From Cognataquiflexum nitidum (GTDB lineage: Bacteria > Bacteroidota > Bacteroidia > Cytophagales > Cyclobacteriaceae): 64,000 nt of DNA. The notes under the pieces were generated by a model, which searched no databases, was not told the DNA's origin, and saw nothing but the letters and a program-made list of their open reading frames with translations. Below, one piece after another: positions 9,102 to 18,471 of the stretch (position 1 is its first letter; the number at the start of each line of letters is the position of its first letter). The stretch is from NCBI RefSeq assembly GCF_022538055.1, contig NZ_JAKZAM010000002.1:186001-250000 (forward strand). Direction: 5' to 3'. Position numbers and translations under genes: made by a program.

Positions 9102-9126
9102 TTGGGTGTCTAATGTTTTTAGAAAG

Positions 9127-10590
9127 ATGGAAAAAATCAATGTGGTATGGTTAAAGCGTGATATCAGGACAAAAGACCATTTGCCTTTGAAATTAGCAAT
9201 AGAAAGCGGATTTCCGATTTTGATAGTATATGTTTTTGAACCCTCTTTGCTTGATTCACCCCAATATGACCTCAGACATTGGAGGTTTGTTTACCAAAGC
9301 TTGGCGGACTTCGACAAAATCATTGGCGCTTTTCATGCTAAAACTTTAATTCATAATGGTGAAGTCATTGATTTTTTTGAATTTCTTCAATCTTATGTTA
9401 GGATAGATTCCGTTTTCTCCCATCTTGAAACAGGGATTTCGATTACCTATAAGAGAGACAAAATTTTAAAGAAATTTTTTGAAGCGAATAAGATAAAATG
9501 GAAAGAATTTCCGCAAAATGGAGTCTTAAGAGGTATCAAAAATAGGGATAATTGGGCCAGCAATTGGAAAAAGTTCGTGGATACACCTCTTGAAAACCCA
9601 GATTTTTCAAAAGGAAAGTATTTTCAGGTCAATAATGATTTTGGAATATGTAGTGGAAAAATTCCCGAAGAATGGAAATTGAAAGACCCTAAAATGCAAG
9701 AAGGGGGAGAAACAATTGCATGGAGATATCTGAATTCCTTTTTTGGGGAAAGGATAACAAATTATAGCAAGCATATCAGTAAACCGGAAGAAAGCCGAAA
9801 GTCTTGCAGCCGTTTATCTCCATATATTGCTTGGGGTAACCTGTCCATCAGACAAGTCTATCAAGAGGCCGAAAAATTAAAATATAGGAATCTTTCTAAA
9901 GGAAATGTTGAAAATTTTCAATCTAGACTTCAATGGCACTGCCACTTCATTCAAAAATTTGAAATGGATTGCAGGATTGAATTCGAAAATTTGAATAGAG
10001 GCTTTGATAAATTCCCAAAGGTAAAAAGTAATGCTAAGCTTAAAGCTTGGATGGAAGGGAAGACAGGTTTCCCTTTGGTAGATGCGTGTATGCGTTGTTT
10101 GAAGGAAACCGGTTATCTCAATTTTAGAATGAGAGCTATGTTGGTTTCCTTTTTGACACATCACTTGATGTTGGATTGGAGGGATGGATCCCACCATCTT
10201 TCTAGGTATTTTTTAGACTTTGAACCCGGTATCCATTATCCGCAACTTCAGATGCAGGCTGGGGTTACAGGAACCAATACAGTTAGGATTTACAATCCTG
10301 TCAAACAGTCCTATGAACATGATCCAACTGCTAATTTTATAAAAAAGTGGGTCCCCGAACTGTCTCAATTACCATCAGGACAAATCCATGAACCTTGGAA
10401 AATCACAGGATTAGAACAATTGATTTTCGGATTTGAGTTGGGCAGAGATTATCCTTTTCCTATCGTTGAGCCTGAAATTTCGGGGAAAATTGCCCGTGAC
10501 CAGTTGTGGGAAGCTCAGAGGGATGAAGAAGTGGTGAAATTCTCCAAAAAGATATTGAAAAAACATACACTACCCTCCCGGAGAATGTAA
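9127..10590 (+). CDS. Cryptochrome/DNA photolyase family flavoprotein
   Basis: The 487-residue protein starts with [16 protein letters not shown], the N-terminal photolyase domain. The C-terminal FAD-binding domain shows [43 protein letters not shown] and [16 protein letters not shown], the classic FAD-pocket and DNA-contact segments. Such enzymes repair UV photoproducts with blue light or act as light sensors; the sequence alone does not separate these roles. The [13 protein letters not shown] segment differs in detail from classical CPD photolyases (usually GT.. with Q or A), hinting at a separate clade. The ATG at 9127 was chosen because upstream codons from 9010 do not match the family and overlap the divergent gene. 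Confidence 0.87.
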   Translation: MEKINVVWLKRDIRTKDHLPLKLAIESGFPILIVYVFEPSLLDSPQYDLRHWRFVYQSLADFDKIIGAFHAKTLIHNGEVIDFFEFLQSYVRIDSVFSHLETGISITYKRDKILKKFFEANKIKWKEFPQNGVLRGIKNRDNWASNWKKFVDTPLENPDFSKGKYFQVNNDFGICSGKIPEEWKLKDPKMQEGGETIAWRYLNSFFGERITNYSKHISKPEESRKSCSRLSPYIAWGNLSIRQVYQEAEKLKYRNLSKGNVENFQSRLQWHCHFIQKFEMDCRIEFENLNRGFDKFPKVKSNAKLKAWMEGKTGFPLVDACMRCLKETGYLNFRMRAMLVSFLTHHLMLDWRDGSHHLSRYFLDFEPGIHYPQLQMQAGVTGTNTVRIYNPVKQSYEHDPTANFIKKWVPELSQLPSGQIHEPWKITGLEQLIFGFELGRDYPFPIVEPEISGKIARDQLWEAQRDEEVVKFSKKILKKHTLPSRRM

Positions 10591-10595
10591 AATTC

Positions 10596-10628
10596 AAAAA
10601 AAAGCCCACTTGATTATTCAAGTGGGCC
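10596..10628 (-). terminator. Terminator between convergent photolyase and ald genes
   Basis: GCCCACTTGA (10604-10613), a TTAT loop and TCAAGTGGGC (10618-10627) form a perfect 10-base stem. The A run on its left gives a strong T tract on the minus strand, so it mainly ends ald. The plus-strand tail is poor. Confidence 0.85.
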
Positions 10629-10649
10629 TTCCTAGAGTTGAAACTATTA

Positions 10650-11768
10650 TTAATCAGCCAAATATTTTTCTACAGGCACATAATCCATATTGAAGGCCTC
10701 TGCAACTGCTTTATAGACAATATCTCCGTTGATAACATTTAATCCTGGAATAAGGTCAGGATTTTGTTGGGCAGCTTTCTTCCATCCCTTATCTGCCAAC
10801 TGAATTGCGTAGGGAAGTGTAGCATTGGTAAGTGCTAATGTAGAAGTATAAGGAACAGCACCCGGCATATTTGCGACGCAATAATGAACTACGTCGTCTA
10901 TAATATACGTTGGATTTTCGTGCGTTGTGGGTTTGCATGTTTCAATGCAGCCACCCTGATCTACGGCTACATCCACTAACACAGTACCAGGTTTCATGAT
11001 TTTAAGCATGTCTTTGGTAATCAGGTGTGGCGCTTTTGCTCCGGGAATCAATACAGCTCCTATAATCAAGTCAGAATGTTTGATCATTTCTCTGATGTTA
11101 TATTCATTTGACATCATGGTCTTGACATTTGCAGGCATGACATCTGCTAGGTATCGCATTCTGGCAAGTGATACATCCATAATGGTCACATCAGCACCCA
11201 AACCTGCTGCCATCCAAGCAGCCTGGGTTCCTACAATGCCACCACCTAATATCAAAACTTTTGCCGGCAATACTCCGGGAACTCCTCCCAAAAGTATACC
11301 TCTGCCTTTCAATGGCTTTTCAAGGTAATTTGCACCTTTTTGTATTGCCATTCTTCCTGCTACCTCTGACATAGGAATCAACAAAGGAAGACTTCTATCC
11401 ACTTTTTCGACGGTCTCATAAGCAAGGCAAATAGCTTTACTTTCAACCATTGCCTTGGTAAGCGGTTCGTATGATGCAAAATGGAAGTAAGTAAACAATA
11501 ACTGATTTTCTTTAATCAGCTTGTATTCCGGTTCAATCGGTTCTTTAACTTTAATGATCATGTCAGCAATGGCATAGACCTCCTCAATGGAAGGTAAAAT
11601 AGTTGCTCCTGCAGAAACATATTCTTCATCACTAAACCCACTACCTATTCCTGCTGTTTGCTGTACAAATACCTGATGGCCTCTTTTTACCAACTCTTTT
11701 GCGCCGGCAGGGGTTAATGCCACCCTGTTTTCATTATTTTTTATTTCTTTTGGGGTACCAATTATCAT
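10650..11768 (-). CDS. ald: Alanine dehydrogenase
   Basis: The 372-residue length is standard. The start GTPKEIKNNENRVALTPAG, the NAD-binding GGGIVGTQAAWMAAGLGADV and the late CVANMPGAVPYTST are diagnostic. The soluble enzyme converts L-alanine, NAD and water to pyruvate, ammonia and NADH, and can run in reverse. It is a single gene with its own TATCTTTG promoter element upstream and a hairpin terminator downstream. No cofactor-binding residue appears to be lost. Confidence 0.95.
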   Translation of the reverse strand: MIIGTPKEIKNNENRVALTPAGAKELVKRGHQVFVQQTAGIGSGFSDEEYVSAGATILPSIEEVYAIADMIIKVKEPIEPEYKLIKENQLLFTYFHFASYEPLTKAMVESKAICLAYETVEKVDRSLPLLIPMSEVAGRMAIQKGANYLEKPLKGRGILLGGVPGVLPAKVLILGGGIVGTQAAWMAAGLGADVTIMDVSLARMRYLADVMPANVKTMMSNEYNIREMIKHSDLIIGAVLIPGAKAPHLITKDMLKIMKPGTVLVDVAVDQGGCIETCKPTTHENPTYIIDDVVHYCVANMPGAVPYTSTLALTNATLPYAIQLADKGWKKAAQQNPDLIPGLNVINGDIVYKAVAEAFNMDYVPVEKYLAD

Positions 11769-11801
11769 ATTGTTAAAATTTGGGTTTTCTTATTAGAAGC
11801 C

Positions 11802-11809
11802 CAAAGATA
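11802..11809 (-). promoter_or_regulatory. -7 element of the ald promoter
   Basis: On the minus strand this reads TATCTTTG, a full match to TAnnTTTG, 33 bases upstream of the ald ATG. The matching upstream element is weak (only a T-rich stretch about 17 bases further up). Confidence 0.5.
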
Positions 11810-12210
11810 ATATGAGGGTATTATTAAAAACCATTTTCCATTCAATTATTTTGAATGCTTTAAGAAAATGAATGAAACTTGAAATATTATTTTTTATTAA
11901 TTCATTTTTCTAAATAAAATTTCAAAAAAAATATTTTTTGGATCAAAAATTTTGGAGGTTTTATTTTAAATGATTTTGCTGATAATTTAATCTGTGAATT
12001 TTGGTTTTTATAAATTATTTTGATTGTTAAATTGTAAAAATAAGAATAAAATTTTGCAAAACGTATTTTTATTATCTTTATTCAAAATTATTTATTGAAA
12101 TTAATGGAAATTATTCTGTTTTTAAATTTGTAAAAATGTCAAATTTCTTTATTTTTGGAATACTTGCATTAGATTAGAAATAAACCCGACTAGCTTTTAG
12201 ATTATTAAAA
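11810..12210. other. AT-rich divergent intergenic region
   Basis: This is very AT-rich, with no gene. It must hold the upstream part of the ald promoter and the promoter of the E1 gene. TATCTTTA (12073-12080) with TTTG 16 bases upstream is the nearest candidate for the latter, but the spacing is short. Confidence 0.4.
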
Positions 12211-14628
12211 ATGAATGAAGTGGTAACATATTCCAAACAGAAAAGCACCACAGTGTTTGACAAAGAGTCCTTGCTTAAAGAATACCGAATTGCTCAAGAA
12301 AGCCGTCAAGCGTCTCTTATGGGCAGAAAAGAGGTGTTTATGGGAAAAGCTAAATTTGGGATTTTTGGTGATGGAAAAGAACTTGCCCAGATTGCCATGG
12401 CAAGACATTTTCGTAATGGGGATTTTCGCTCGGGTTATTATAGAGATCAGACCTTCATGTTTGCGGTTGGTGAATCTACTGTCAGAGAGTATTTTGCCCA
12501 GTTATATGCTCATACCGACGTAGATCTTGAACCGGCTTCTGCAGGAAGACTTATGAATGGACATTTTGCCACTAGGTTCCTTCATCCGGATGGATCTTGG
12601 AAGGACCTTACCTCAATGAAAAATTCATCCGCGGACATTTCACCTACAGCAGGTCAAATGCCTAAGCTGCTTGGATTAGCATATGCCTCCAAGTTATTTA
12701 GAGAAAGTGAGGTTCTGAATGATTTGCAACAGTTTAGTAATAATGGAAATGAAGTTGCTTGGGGTACTATAGGCAACGCATCCACATCAGAGGGGATGTT
12801 TTTCGAAACAGTCAATGCTGCAGGAGTTCTTCAGGTGCCTATGGTCATTTCAATCTGGGATGATGGATATGGTATTTCCGTTCCAAATGAATTTCATACA
12901 ACAAAAGGAAGTATTTCTGAAGTATTGAGGGGGTTTCAGAGAAATGACGACCAAAAAGGATTTGAGATATTTGTAGTAAAAGGATGGGATTATGAAGCCT
13001 TAGACAGGGCTTATGAAAACGCATCCCGAATTGCCAGAGAGGAGCATGTCCCTGTGATTATTCATGTGATTGAGATGACACAGCCTCAGGGTCACTCTAC
13101 TTCAGGTTCACACGAAAGGTACAAATCAAAAGAGCGTCTTGATTGGGAAAAAGAAAATGATTGTATTCTTAAGTTTAGAGAATATCTGTTGACTAATGGG
13201 AGAATAACTGAAGAAGAACTTAATGATATTGAACAGGAAGCCAAATCTTATGTAAAAACCCAAAAAGAAGCTGCTTGGAAAGCATTTTCAGGTGAAATAA
13301 AGTCTGAATTACAAGAGGCCTCGACGCTTCTCCAAGAATTGACCAAATCGTCTGTTCAATCAGTATTGCTTGAACAATTAAGTGAGGAATTAAGCAAAGC
13401 TTTGAATCCCATCCGAAAAGATGTAATCAGTACAGTCAGAAGGGCACTTTGGGCCACTAAAACTGAAAATTCAGAGGCAAGAAATGCCTTGATTTCTTGG
13501 TATTCCGATCAGCAAAAGTTAAATGAAGACAGGTATAATTCTTATTTGTACAGCCATTCTCCCTGGAAAGTAGAAAACATCCAACCTATCAATGCTGAGT
13601 ATCCCGATGATGCAAATATGGTCGATGGAAGAGAGATTTTGCAGGCATGTTTTGACCATTTACTCAAAAATGAGCCAAGATTTTTTGCGTTTGGTGAAGA
13701 TGTCGGTAAAATAGGGGATGTCAATCAGGCATTTGCAGGTCTCCAGTCAAAATATGGAGAACACAGGGTTACGGATACCGGAATCAGGGAATGTACAATT
13801 ATTGGTCAAGGTATAGGTGCTGCTTTGAGGGGGCTGAGACCTATGGCGGAGATTCAATATTTGGATTATATACATTATGCACTGATGACCTTGGCAGATG
13901 ACTTGGCCTGCCTTCAATACAGGACAAAAGGAGGACAGAAAGCACCATTAATAGTTAGGACTAGAGGACATAGGTTAGAAGGTGTTTGGCATGCAGGCTC
14001 TCCAATCGGAATGCTTCTACATTCTTTAAGGGGAATGTTGATCTGCGTACCAAGGAATATGACACAGGCCGCGGGAATGTACAATACATTGATGGTAGCT
14101 GATGAACCGGCTTTGGTTATTGAATGCCTTAATGGATATAGGTTGAAGGAAAAAATGCCATCAAATATCAGTGAGTTCAGAGTTCCTTTAGGCCAGCCCG
14201 AAGTTATCAGAGAAGGAAAAGACATAACTGTCGTCACTTACGGTTCAATGTGTAGAATAATATCAGATGCAGCAGAAGACCTCATTCAAATGGGTATTGA
14301 CATTGAGATAATAGATGTACAGACATTGTTGCCTTTTGATGTCAACCATCGAATTGTGGAATCCTTAAAGAAAACCAATAAAATCCTCTTTGCAGATGAA
14401 GATGTACCGGGTGGAGCCACTGCATATATGATGCAGCAAGTTGTTGAAGAGCAAAAAGGATATTATTACCTTGATGTTGAACCTGCAACATTAGCAGGTA
14501 AAGCACATAGACCGGCCTATTCTTCTGATGGGGATTATTTTTCAAAACCATCAGTAGATGATGTAGTAGAGAAAGTTTACGGAATGATGCATGATACTGA
14601 TCCGATTCGGTTTCCAAAAATCTATTGA
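12211..14628 (+). CDS. Fused 2-oxoacid dehydrogenase E1 alpha-beta (branched-chain/2-oxoisovalerate type)
   Basis: The 805 residues join E1-alpha and E1-beta, which are separate in most bacteria. The alpha half carries the thiamine-diphosphate site around GTIGNASTSEGMFFE and SIWDDGYGIS. The beta half starts near VDGREILQACFDHLL, with FAFGEDVG and the later RGHRLEGVWHAGSP region. It decarboxylates a 2-oxoacid and passes the acyl group to the lipoyl E2. In Bacteroidota this fused form is usually annotated as branched-chain 2-oxoacid dehydrogenase, giving starters for iso-fatty acids; the exact substrate cannot be read here. No E2 or E3 gene is adjacent. A bidirectional terminator follows. Confidence 0.9.
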   Translation: MNEVVTYSKQKSTTVFDKESLLKEYRIAQESRQASLMGRKEVFMGKAKFGIFGDGKELAQIAMARHFRNGDFRSGYYRDQTFMFAVGESTVREYFAQLYAHTDVDLEPASAGRLMNGHFATRFLHPDGSWKDLTSMKNSSADISPTAGQMPKLLGLAYASKLFRESEVLNDLQQFSNNGNEVAWGTIGNASTSEGMFFETVNAAGVLQVPMVISIWDDGYGISVPNEFHTTKGSISEVLRGFQRNDDQKGFEIFVVKGWDYEALDRAYENASRIAREEHVPVIIHVIEMTQPQGHSTSGSHERYKSKERLDWEKENDCILKFREYLLTNGRITEEELNDIEQEAKSYVKTQKEAAWKAFSGEIKSELQEASTLLQELTKSSVQSVLLEQLSEELSKALNPIRKDVISTVRRALWATKTENSEARNALISWYSDQQKLNEDRYNSYLYSHSPWKVENIQPINAEYPDDANMVDGREILQACFDHLLKNEPRFFAFGEDVGKIGDVNQAFAGLQSKYGEHRVTDTGIRECTIIGQGIGAALRGLRPMAEIQYLDYIHYALMTLADDLACLQYRTKGGQKAPLIVRTRGHRLEGVWHAGSPIGMLLHSLRGMLICVPRNMTQAAGMYNTLMVADEPALVIECLNGYRLKEKMPSNISEFRVPLGQPEVIREGKDITVVTYGSMCRIISDAAEDLIQMGIDIEIIDVQTLLPFDVNHRIVESLKKTNKILFADEDVPGGATAYMMQQVVEEQKGYYYLDVEPATLAGKAHRPAYSSDGDYFSKPSVDDVVEKVYGMMHDTDPIRFPKIY

Positions 14629-14646
14629 TCTTCTGAAACGGTAAAC

Positions 14647-14682
14647 AAAAAAGGCCTTCAAATCAATTTGAAGGCCTTTTTT
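14647..14682. terminator. Bidirectional terminator between convergent genes
   Basis: The 17-base perfect arms A6-GGCCTTCAAAT (14647-14663) and ATTTGAAGGCC-T6 (14666-14682) have A and T runs that make it work on both strands, ending the E1 gene and the convergent lipoprotein gene. Confidence 0.92.
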
Positions 14683-14700
14683 GATATATAATTTTTTCAA

Positions 14701-15375
14701 TTAATTTCTTCTGATTTGGTTGAGTGTTACTTCAGGACTGGAAACAACATTACTTCTGTTCAATGCCCTATCTTGGATTTCTACGTCAATCCTTAAAGTG
14801 TCATTCCTGAAAATTGAATTCCAGCCAAATGAAAGCATAGAATATTGAATACTTCCTTCGACAGGTAGGGCTTCTGTTCCGTTGATTATCCTTGGGAATC
14901 TACCATTGAAAGTAGTAAAGAAAGGTGGCGCTTCCCATCTGAATTCTGTAAAAACACCATTCCTCTTGATAAAGAACTTTACAAAGATATTGTTGTGGTC
15001 TTCATTTTGCTCAACCCACACAGTATCCCGAACCGGGGCATTATTTACAATTGGATTGATAACCCAATCAATGGGATTAAAAGATGGGGCTTCCGGAGGC
15101 CTTACACGATAAACAATTAGGTTTCCTGAATTATCCCTTTTAAATGTTACAGGGTTAAAGGGAGGATTTATATCACTTGGATTAAGTCCAAGATCACCTT
15201 CTGCATCTTTAAAATTTATAGACAAAATAAGGGAATCGGCGCCATCAGTTGTTGAAAAATACAAATCTTTGAATGAAATTTCCGGTGTAGAAGGAAAATT
15301 GTCCGGGGGTGATATACAACCCCCGACGGCTAAAAGGATGGATAATAAAATCAGATAGTTTTTTACATTGCTCAT
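14701..15375 (-). CDS. Uncharacterised lipoprotein
   Basis: The 224-residue protein has a signal peptide ending in the lipobox LAVGGC (Cys20), so it should be lipid-anchored. The mature part is beta-rich, with the segment SLILSINFKDAEGDLGL, which recurs in Bacteroidota envelope lipoproteins and may be an Ig-like strand pair with an acidic metal-type loop. The function is not known. It is convergent with the E1 gene and divergent from the LuxE-like gene with a 53-base gap. No operon partner is seen. Confidence 0.8.
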   Translation of the reverse strand: MSNVKNYLILLSILLAVGGCISPPDNFPSTPEISFKDLYFSTTDGADSLILSINFKDAEGDLGLNPSDINPPFNPVTFKRDNSGNLIVYRVRPPEAPSFNPIDWVINPIVNNAPVRDTVWVEQNEDHNNIFVKFFIKRNGVFTEFRWEAPPFFTTFNGRFPRIINGTEALPVEGSIQYSMLSFGWNSIFRNDTLRIDVEIQDRALNRSNVVSSPEVTLNQIRRN

Positions 15376-15428
15376 GCTGATGTAAATTTACGAGAAATTC
15401 TACGAGGTCAAAACATCTTTACTTTTGA

Positions 15429-16442
15429 ATGACAAATAATAAAACGATCAATTATTTTAAATGTTTTGCCGAGAAAATTTTGGCTTCCAATTTGGATGAT
15501 TTTGAAGATTTGGCTTTGGACCTGTACAAATTTCAATTGGAAAACAATGCTGTCTACCGAAATTATGTCAAGGCCAGAGGTTTATACAATAGAGATGTAA
15601 AAGAACTTATTGACATTCCCTTCCTGCCAATAGGTTTTTTTAAAAACCACCAGATTGTATCCGGTCCGCTGGCTCATTTTGAAGGTTTTTTTACAAGCAG
15701 CGGCACCACAGGAAGTATTACAAGCAAACATTATTATTGGTCTCAGGAATTCTATTTGAGGCATTCTTTTCATCTGTTTGAAAGCGAATACGGGAATATC
15801 GCGGATTGGCATGTTTTAGCATTGTTGCCTTCTTACCTCGAAAGGGAGGGTAGTTCTTTGGTAAGTATGGCAGACTATTTCATCTCCCAATCAGGATCAA
15901 TTCATTCAGGATTTTATCTCTATAATCATGAGGAACTTTTACAAAAACTTAAAGAGCTTGCTTTTTCAAATGAGAAAGTATTGTTGTTGGGAGTTACATT
16001 CGCCTTACTGGACTTTCTTGAAGGTGCCGGAGAAATTCCAAAAAACGATAATCTGATCGTGATGGAGACAGGAGGGATGAAAGGACGAAGAAAGGAAATG
16101 GTTAGAGAAGAGTTGCATCAAATACTCAAAGCTGGGTTTTTTGTAGACCATATCCATTCAGAATATGGTATGACAGAACTCATGTCTCAGGCATATTCCA
16201 AAGGTGATGGGATATACAATTTACCTTTAAGTATGCGCGTTTATCTTAGAGATGTCAATGATCCTTTATCTTGGTCTGAACGTTCCCAAGGTGGCATTAA
16301 TATTATTGACTTGGCTAATTTTCACTCCTGTGCTTTTATTGAAACTCAGGATTTGGGAAGGAAATTAGGGGAGAGTAAGATAAGTGTTTTGGGTAGATTT
16401 GATAACAGCGAAGTCCGTGGCTGTAATTTAATGCTCAATTAA
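15429..16442 (+). CDS. LuxE-like acyl-protein synthetase/acyltransferase
   Basis: The 337-residue protein has the adenylate-forming signature FTSSGTTGSITSKHYY (residues 88-103) and IHSEYGMTELMSQAYS, as in LuxE acyl-protein synthetases and the related enzymes common in Bacteroidota. LuxE itself activates fatty acids and loads them on a cysteine. No luxC, luxD or luciferase is nearby, so a light-producing role is not suggested; an acyl-activating step in lipid or pigment chemistry is possible. The ATG at 15429 is the first in frame and is directly preceded by TACTTTTG, too close to act as its -7 element unless the message is leaderless. Confidence 0.8.
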   Translation: MTNNKTINYFKCFAEKILASNLDDFEDLALDLYKFQLENNAVYRNYVKARGLYNRDVKELIDIPFLPIGFFKNHQIVSGPLAHFEGFFTSSGTTGSITSKHYYWSQEFYLRHSFHLFESEYGNIADWHVLALLPSYLEREGSSLVSMADYFISQSGSIHSGFYLYNHEELLQKLKELAFSNEKVLLLGVTFALLDFLEGAGEIPKNDNLIVMETGGMKGRRKEMVREELHQILKAGFFVDHIHSEYGMTELMSQAYSKGDGIYNLPLSMRVYLRDVNDPLSWSERSQGGINIIDLANFHSCAFIETQDLGRKLGESKISVLGRFDNSEVRGCNLMLN

Positions 16443-16443
16443 T

Positions 16444-16474
16444 TTTGTATTCCTTTTTTAATTAAACATATTTG
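16444..16474 (+). promoter_or_regulatory. Promoter of the small lipoprotein gene
   Basis: TTTG (16444-16447), a 19-base spacer and CATATTTG (16467-16474), one mismatch to TAnnTTTG, lie 20 bases before the ATG at 16495. This supports a real, separately transcribed small gene. Confidence 0.5.
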
Positions 16475-16494
16475 AATTTAAAACTCTAACATTT

Positions 16495-16614
16495 ATGAGA
16501 AAAGTAGCAATTATTGTAATGGCGGTAGGTCTTTTGGCCCTAGGTTCTTGTGCTTCAAGCAAACCATGCCCTGCTTACGCCAAAGCTTTGGATAGCAAAG
16601 AAATTAAAGGATAA
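16495..16614 (+). CDS. Small 39-residue lipoprotein
   Basis: The reading frame ATG to TAA encodes MRKVAIIVMAVGLLALGSC then ASSKPCPAYAKALDSKEIKG. The lipobox LGSC puts the lipidated cysteine at position 19, leaving a mature peptide of only 21 residues with one more Cys. I recall similar tiny peptides with a CPAYAK-like stretch in Bacteroidota, but no function is known. It has a good promoter and lies between the LuxE-like gene and the convergent regulator at 16630, only 15 bases from the latter's stop. Confidence 0.75.
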   Translation: MRKVAIIVMAVGLLALGSCASSKPCPAYAKALDSKEIKG

Positions 16615-16629
16615 TAAATATGCTGACCC

Positions 16630-17787
16630 TTAATAGTCAGCATATTTCTTTATGTCATTCAGACTGATTGTTTTTTCACCCAGGATTATCAATCTTTCAA
16701 CCACGTTTCTAAGTTCGCGGATGTTTCCTGTCCAAGGGAATTCCTGAAGTTTGGAAAGAGCCTCTTTTGAAATTTCCTTTTTGGCGGTTCCATACTCAGT
16801 AGCTACATCTTCTAGGAATTTTTCCACCAAAAGTGGAATGTCATCTTTCCGATCTTTTAATGCCGGTACCTGAATCAGGATTACGCTTAGCCTATGATAT
16901 AGGTCCTCTCTAAAATTGCCTTCTTCGATGGCTTTTTTAAGGTCTTTATTGGTTGCGGCAAGAACCCTGACATCCACTTTAATATCTTTATCCCCACCCA
17001 CGCGGGTGATCTTGTGGTCTTGTAATGCCCTCAATACTTTTGACTGGGCTGAAAGACTCATGTCTCCAATTTCGTCTAGAAAAAGGGTTCCACCATCAGC
17101 CTGTTCAAATTTCCCTATTCTTTGCTTAACTGCCGAGGTAAAGGATCCTTTTTCATGCCCAAAAAGTTCACTTTCAATTAATTCAGAAGGTATAGCTGCA
17201 CAATTTACCGCCACAAAGGGGGCGTTTGACCTATTGCTTTTTTGGTGAAGCCAATGGGCCACCAGCTCTTTTCCTGTTCCATTAGGGCCGGTGATCAATA
17301 CTCTAGCATCTGTCGGGGCGACTTTTTCTATAGTGTCTTTTACATGCATGATCGCCGGGGAGGAACCAACCATATCAAGTTTTTGAGAAAGTTTTTTCTT
17401 CAAAACTTTGGTTTCAGATACAAGGTTTTTCTTATCCAAAGCGTTTCGAACTGTCAATAACAGCCGGTTAAGGTCAGGAGGTTTTGGGATAAAATCGAAA
17501 GCTCCTTTTTTCGTTGCCTCTACAGCGGTTTCTATTGACCCATGAGCTGATATCATAATAAACTGTGGGGACCTGTCGAGTTCGGCAGCCTTTTCAAGTA
17601 CCTCTATCCCATCAATTTTTGGCATTTTGATATCGCAAAGAACAAGGTCATAGTCTTCTTCCTGCATCATTTTCAGACCTTGCTCGCCATCCTGGGCCTC
17701 AGAAATTTCATATTTTTCATATTCAAGAATTTCTCTTAAAGTGGATCTGATGATTCTTTCATCATCGATGATTAGGATTTTGGACAT
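16630..17787 (-). CDS. NtrC-like response regulator: receiver plus AAA+ domain, no DNA-binding domain
   Basis: The protein has 385 residues. The receiver has Asp52 as phosphoacceptor (LCDIKMPKIDG). The AAA+ domain has Walker A GPNGTGKE (167-174), Walker B GGTLFLDEIGD (232-242) and RNVVERLIILG (360-370). Two points are odd. The sigma-54 contact loop, normally GAFTGA, reads GSFTSA (214-219), and the protein stops soon after the AAA+ lid, with no Fis-type helix-turn-helix. It may act without specific DNA binding or not on sigma-54 at all. I recall GAFTSA-like variants in other Bacteroidota, so this may be lineage-wide. No histidine kinase is adjacent. RNase P RNA lies just upstream in the same direction. 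Confidence 0.88.
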   Translation of the reverse strand: MSKILIIDDERIIRSTLREILEYEKYEISEAQDGEQGLKMMQEEDYDLVLCDIKMPKIDGIEVLEKAAELDRSPQFIMISAHGSIETAVEATKKGAFDFIPKPPDLNRLLLTVRNALDKKNLVSETKVLKKKLSQKLDMVGSSPAIMHVKDTIEKVAPTDARVLITGPNGTGKELVAHWLHQKSNRSNAPFVAVNCAAIPSELIESELFGHEKGSFTSAVKQRIGKFEQADGGTLFLDEIGDMSLSAQSKVLRALQDHKITRVGGDKDIKVDVRVLAATNKDLKKAIEEGNFREDLYHRLSVILIQVPALKDRKDDIPLLVEKFLEDVATEYGTAKKEISKEALSKLQEFPWTGNIRELRNVVERLIILGEKTISLNDIKKYADY

Positions 17788-17810
17788 AATTGATTTTTAA
17801 AGGTTTAAAA

Positions 17811-18230
17811 AAAAGTGCAAGCCTATAAGCCGGGTTCTGTTCAACATCCTTAATGGATGAATCTCTTGCCATCTATCTAGACCGGACTTTGCAGTCAGGC
17901 TCAATCGATCTACCCATCCCGCATAAAGACGAGCAACCTTTTATGAAAACGAGTTTCATCGCGGGACCTATTTGATCTTTCAACCCATAAGGTTTGCCAT
18001 GCCTTTCTCATCACTGAGAAAGCGGTGGTCTCTTACTCCACCTTTTCACCCTTACCCTTATGCCGATAATATCGGTATGAAGGCGGTATATTTTCTGTGG
18101 CACTATCTGTTGTCAAGCTGTCTCCGGCTGGACACCTTCCTGTTAGGAAGTATGGTGCTCTGCGTTGCCCGGACTTTCCTCTTATCTGAAGAATTACCTT
18201 CAGACCAGCGGCAAGTCGGCTTGCACTTCG
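17811..18230 (-). ncRNA. rnpB: RNase P RNA (bacterial type A)
   Basis: Read on the minus strand, the segment has the conserved GAGGAAAGTCCGGGC near its 5' side (around 18187-18173) and ends with ACAGAACCCGGCTTAT before the 3' arm. The P1 helix is visible: AGTGCAAGCC at the 5' end pairs with GGCTTGCACT at the 3' end, followed by a T run that also ends transcription. The length of about 420 nt fits. RNase P removes 5' leaders from tRNA precursors. The exact ends are good to a few bases. Open frames on either strand here are accidental. Confidence 0.95.
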
Positions 18231-18392
18231 CAAATTAAGTTAATTTCTCCAATGTTATCCAACGAAGATTGGTACCCATTAAGTTTTAAAGTTTTTGGAA
18301 CTTTGGATTTCGGCTATCTAAAAAAACATAGATAAAAGCTATTGAATACCAATAATGATGTTTAAAAAATATTAAGATCACATCTAGTCTTA

Positions 18393-18424
18393 TTTGGATT
18401 AAGTTTAAATAGAAGATACTTTTG
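18393..18424 (+). promoter_or_regulatory. Promoter of the TonB-dependent receptor
   Basis: TTTG (18393-18396), a 20-base spacer and TACTTTTG (18417-18424) fully match the Bacteroidota consensus, 47 bases upstream of the ATG. Confidence 0.65.
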
Positions 18425-18434
18425 CAGCATTAAA

Positions 18435-18462
18435 TTATAATAAATCTAAATAGTTATTATAA
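18435..18462. promoter_or_regulatory. Possible operator in the receptor gene leader
   Basis: TTATAATAA (18435-18443), ten bases, then TTATTATAA (18454-18462) form a perfect 9-base inverted repeat just downstream of the predicted transcription start. For an iron-type receptor a Fur-like repressor site is conceivable, but the region is very AT-rich and chance is a real alternative. Confidence 0.3.
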
Positions 18463-18471
18463 AAAAATCTT

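Noticed and set aside
9010..9126. N-terminal extension of the photolyase
   Set aside because: It overlaps the divergent gene and its palindrome, and the protein family begins at VVWLKRD just after the ATG at 9127.
15420..15427. TACTTTTG as promoter of the LuxE-like gene
   Set aside because: It lies one base before the ATG, so the transcript would start inside the gene; no TTTG at the right distance.
17972..18238. Open frames on both strands (88 and 66 codons)
   Set aside because: They lie inside the RNase P RNA, whose conserved motifs and P1 helix are clear.
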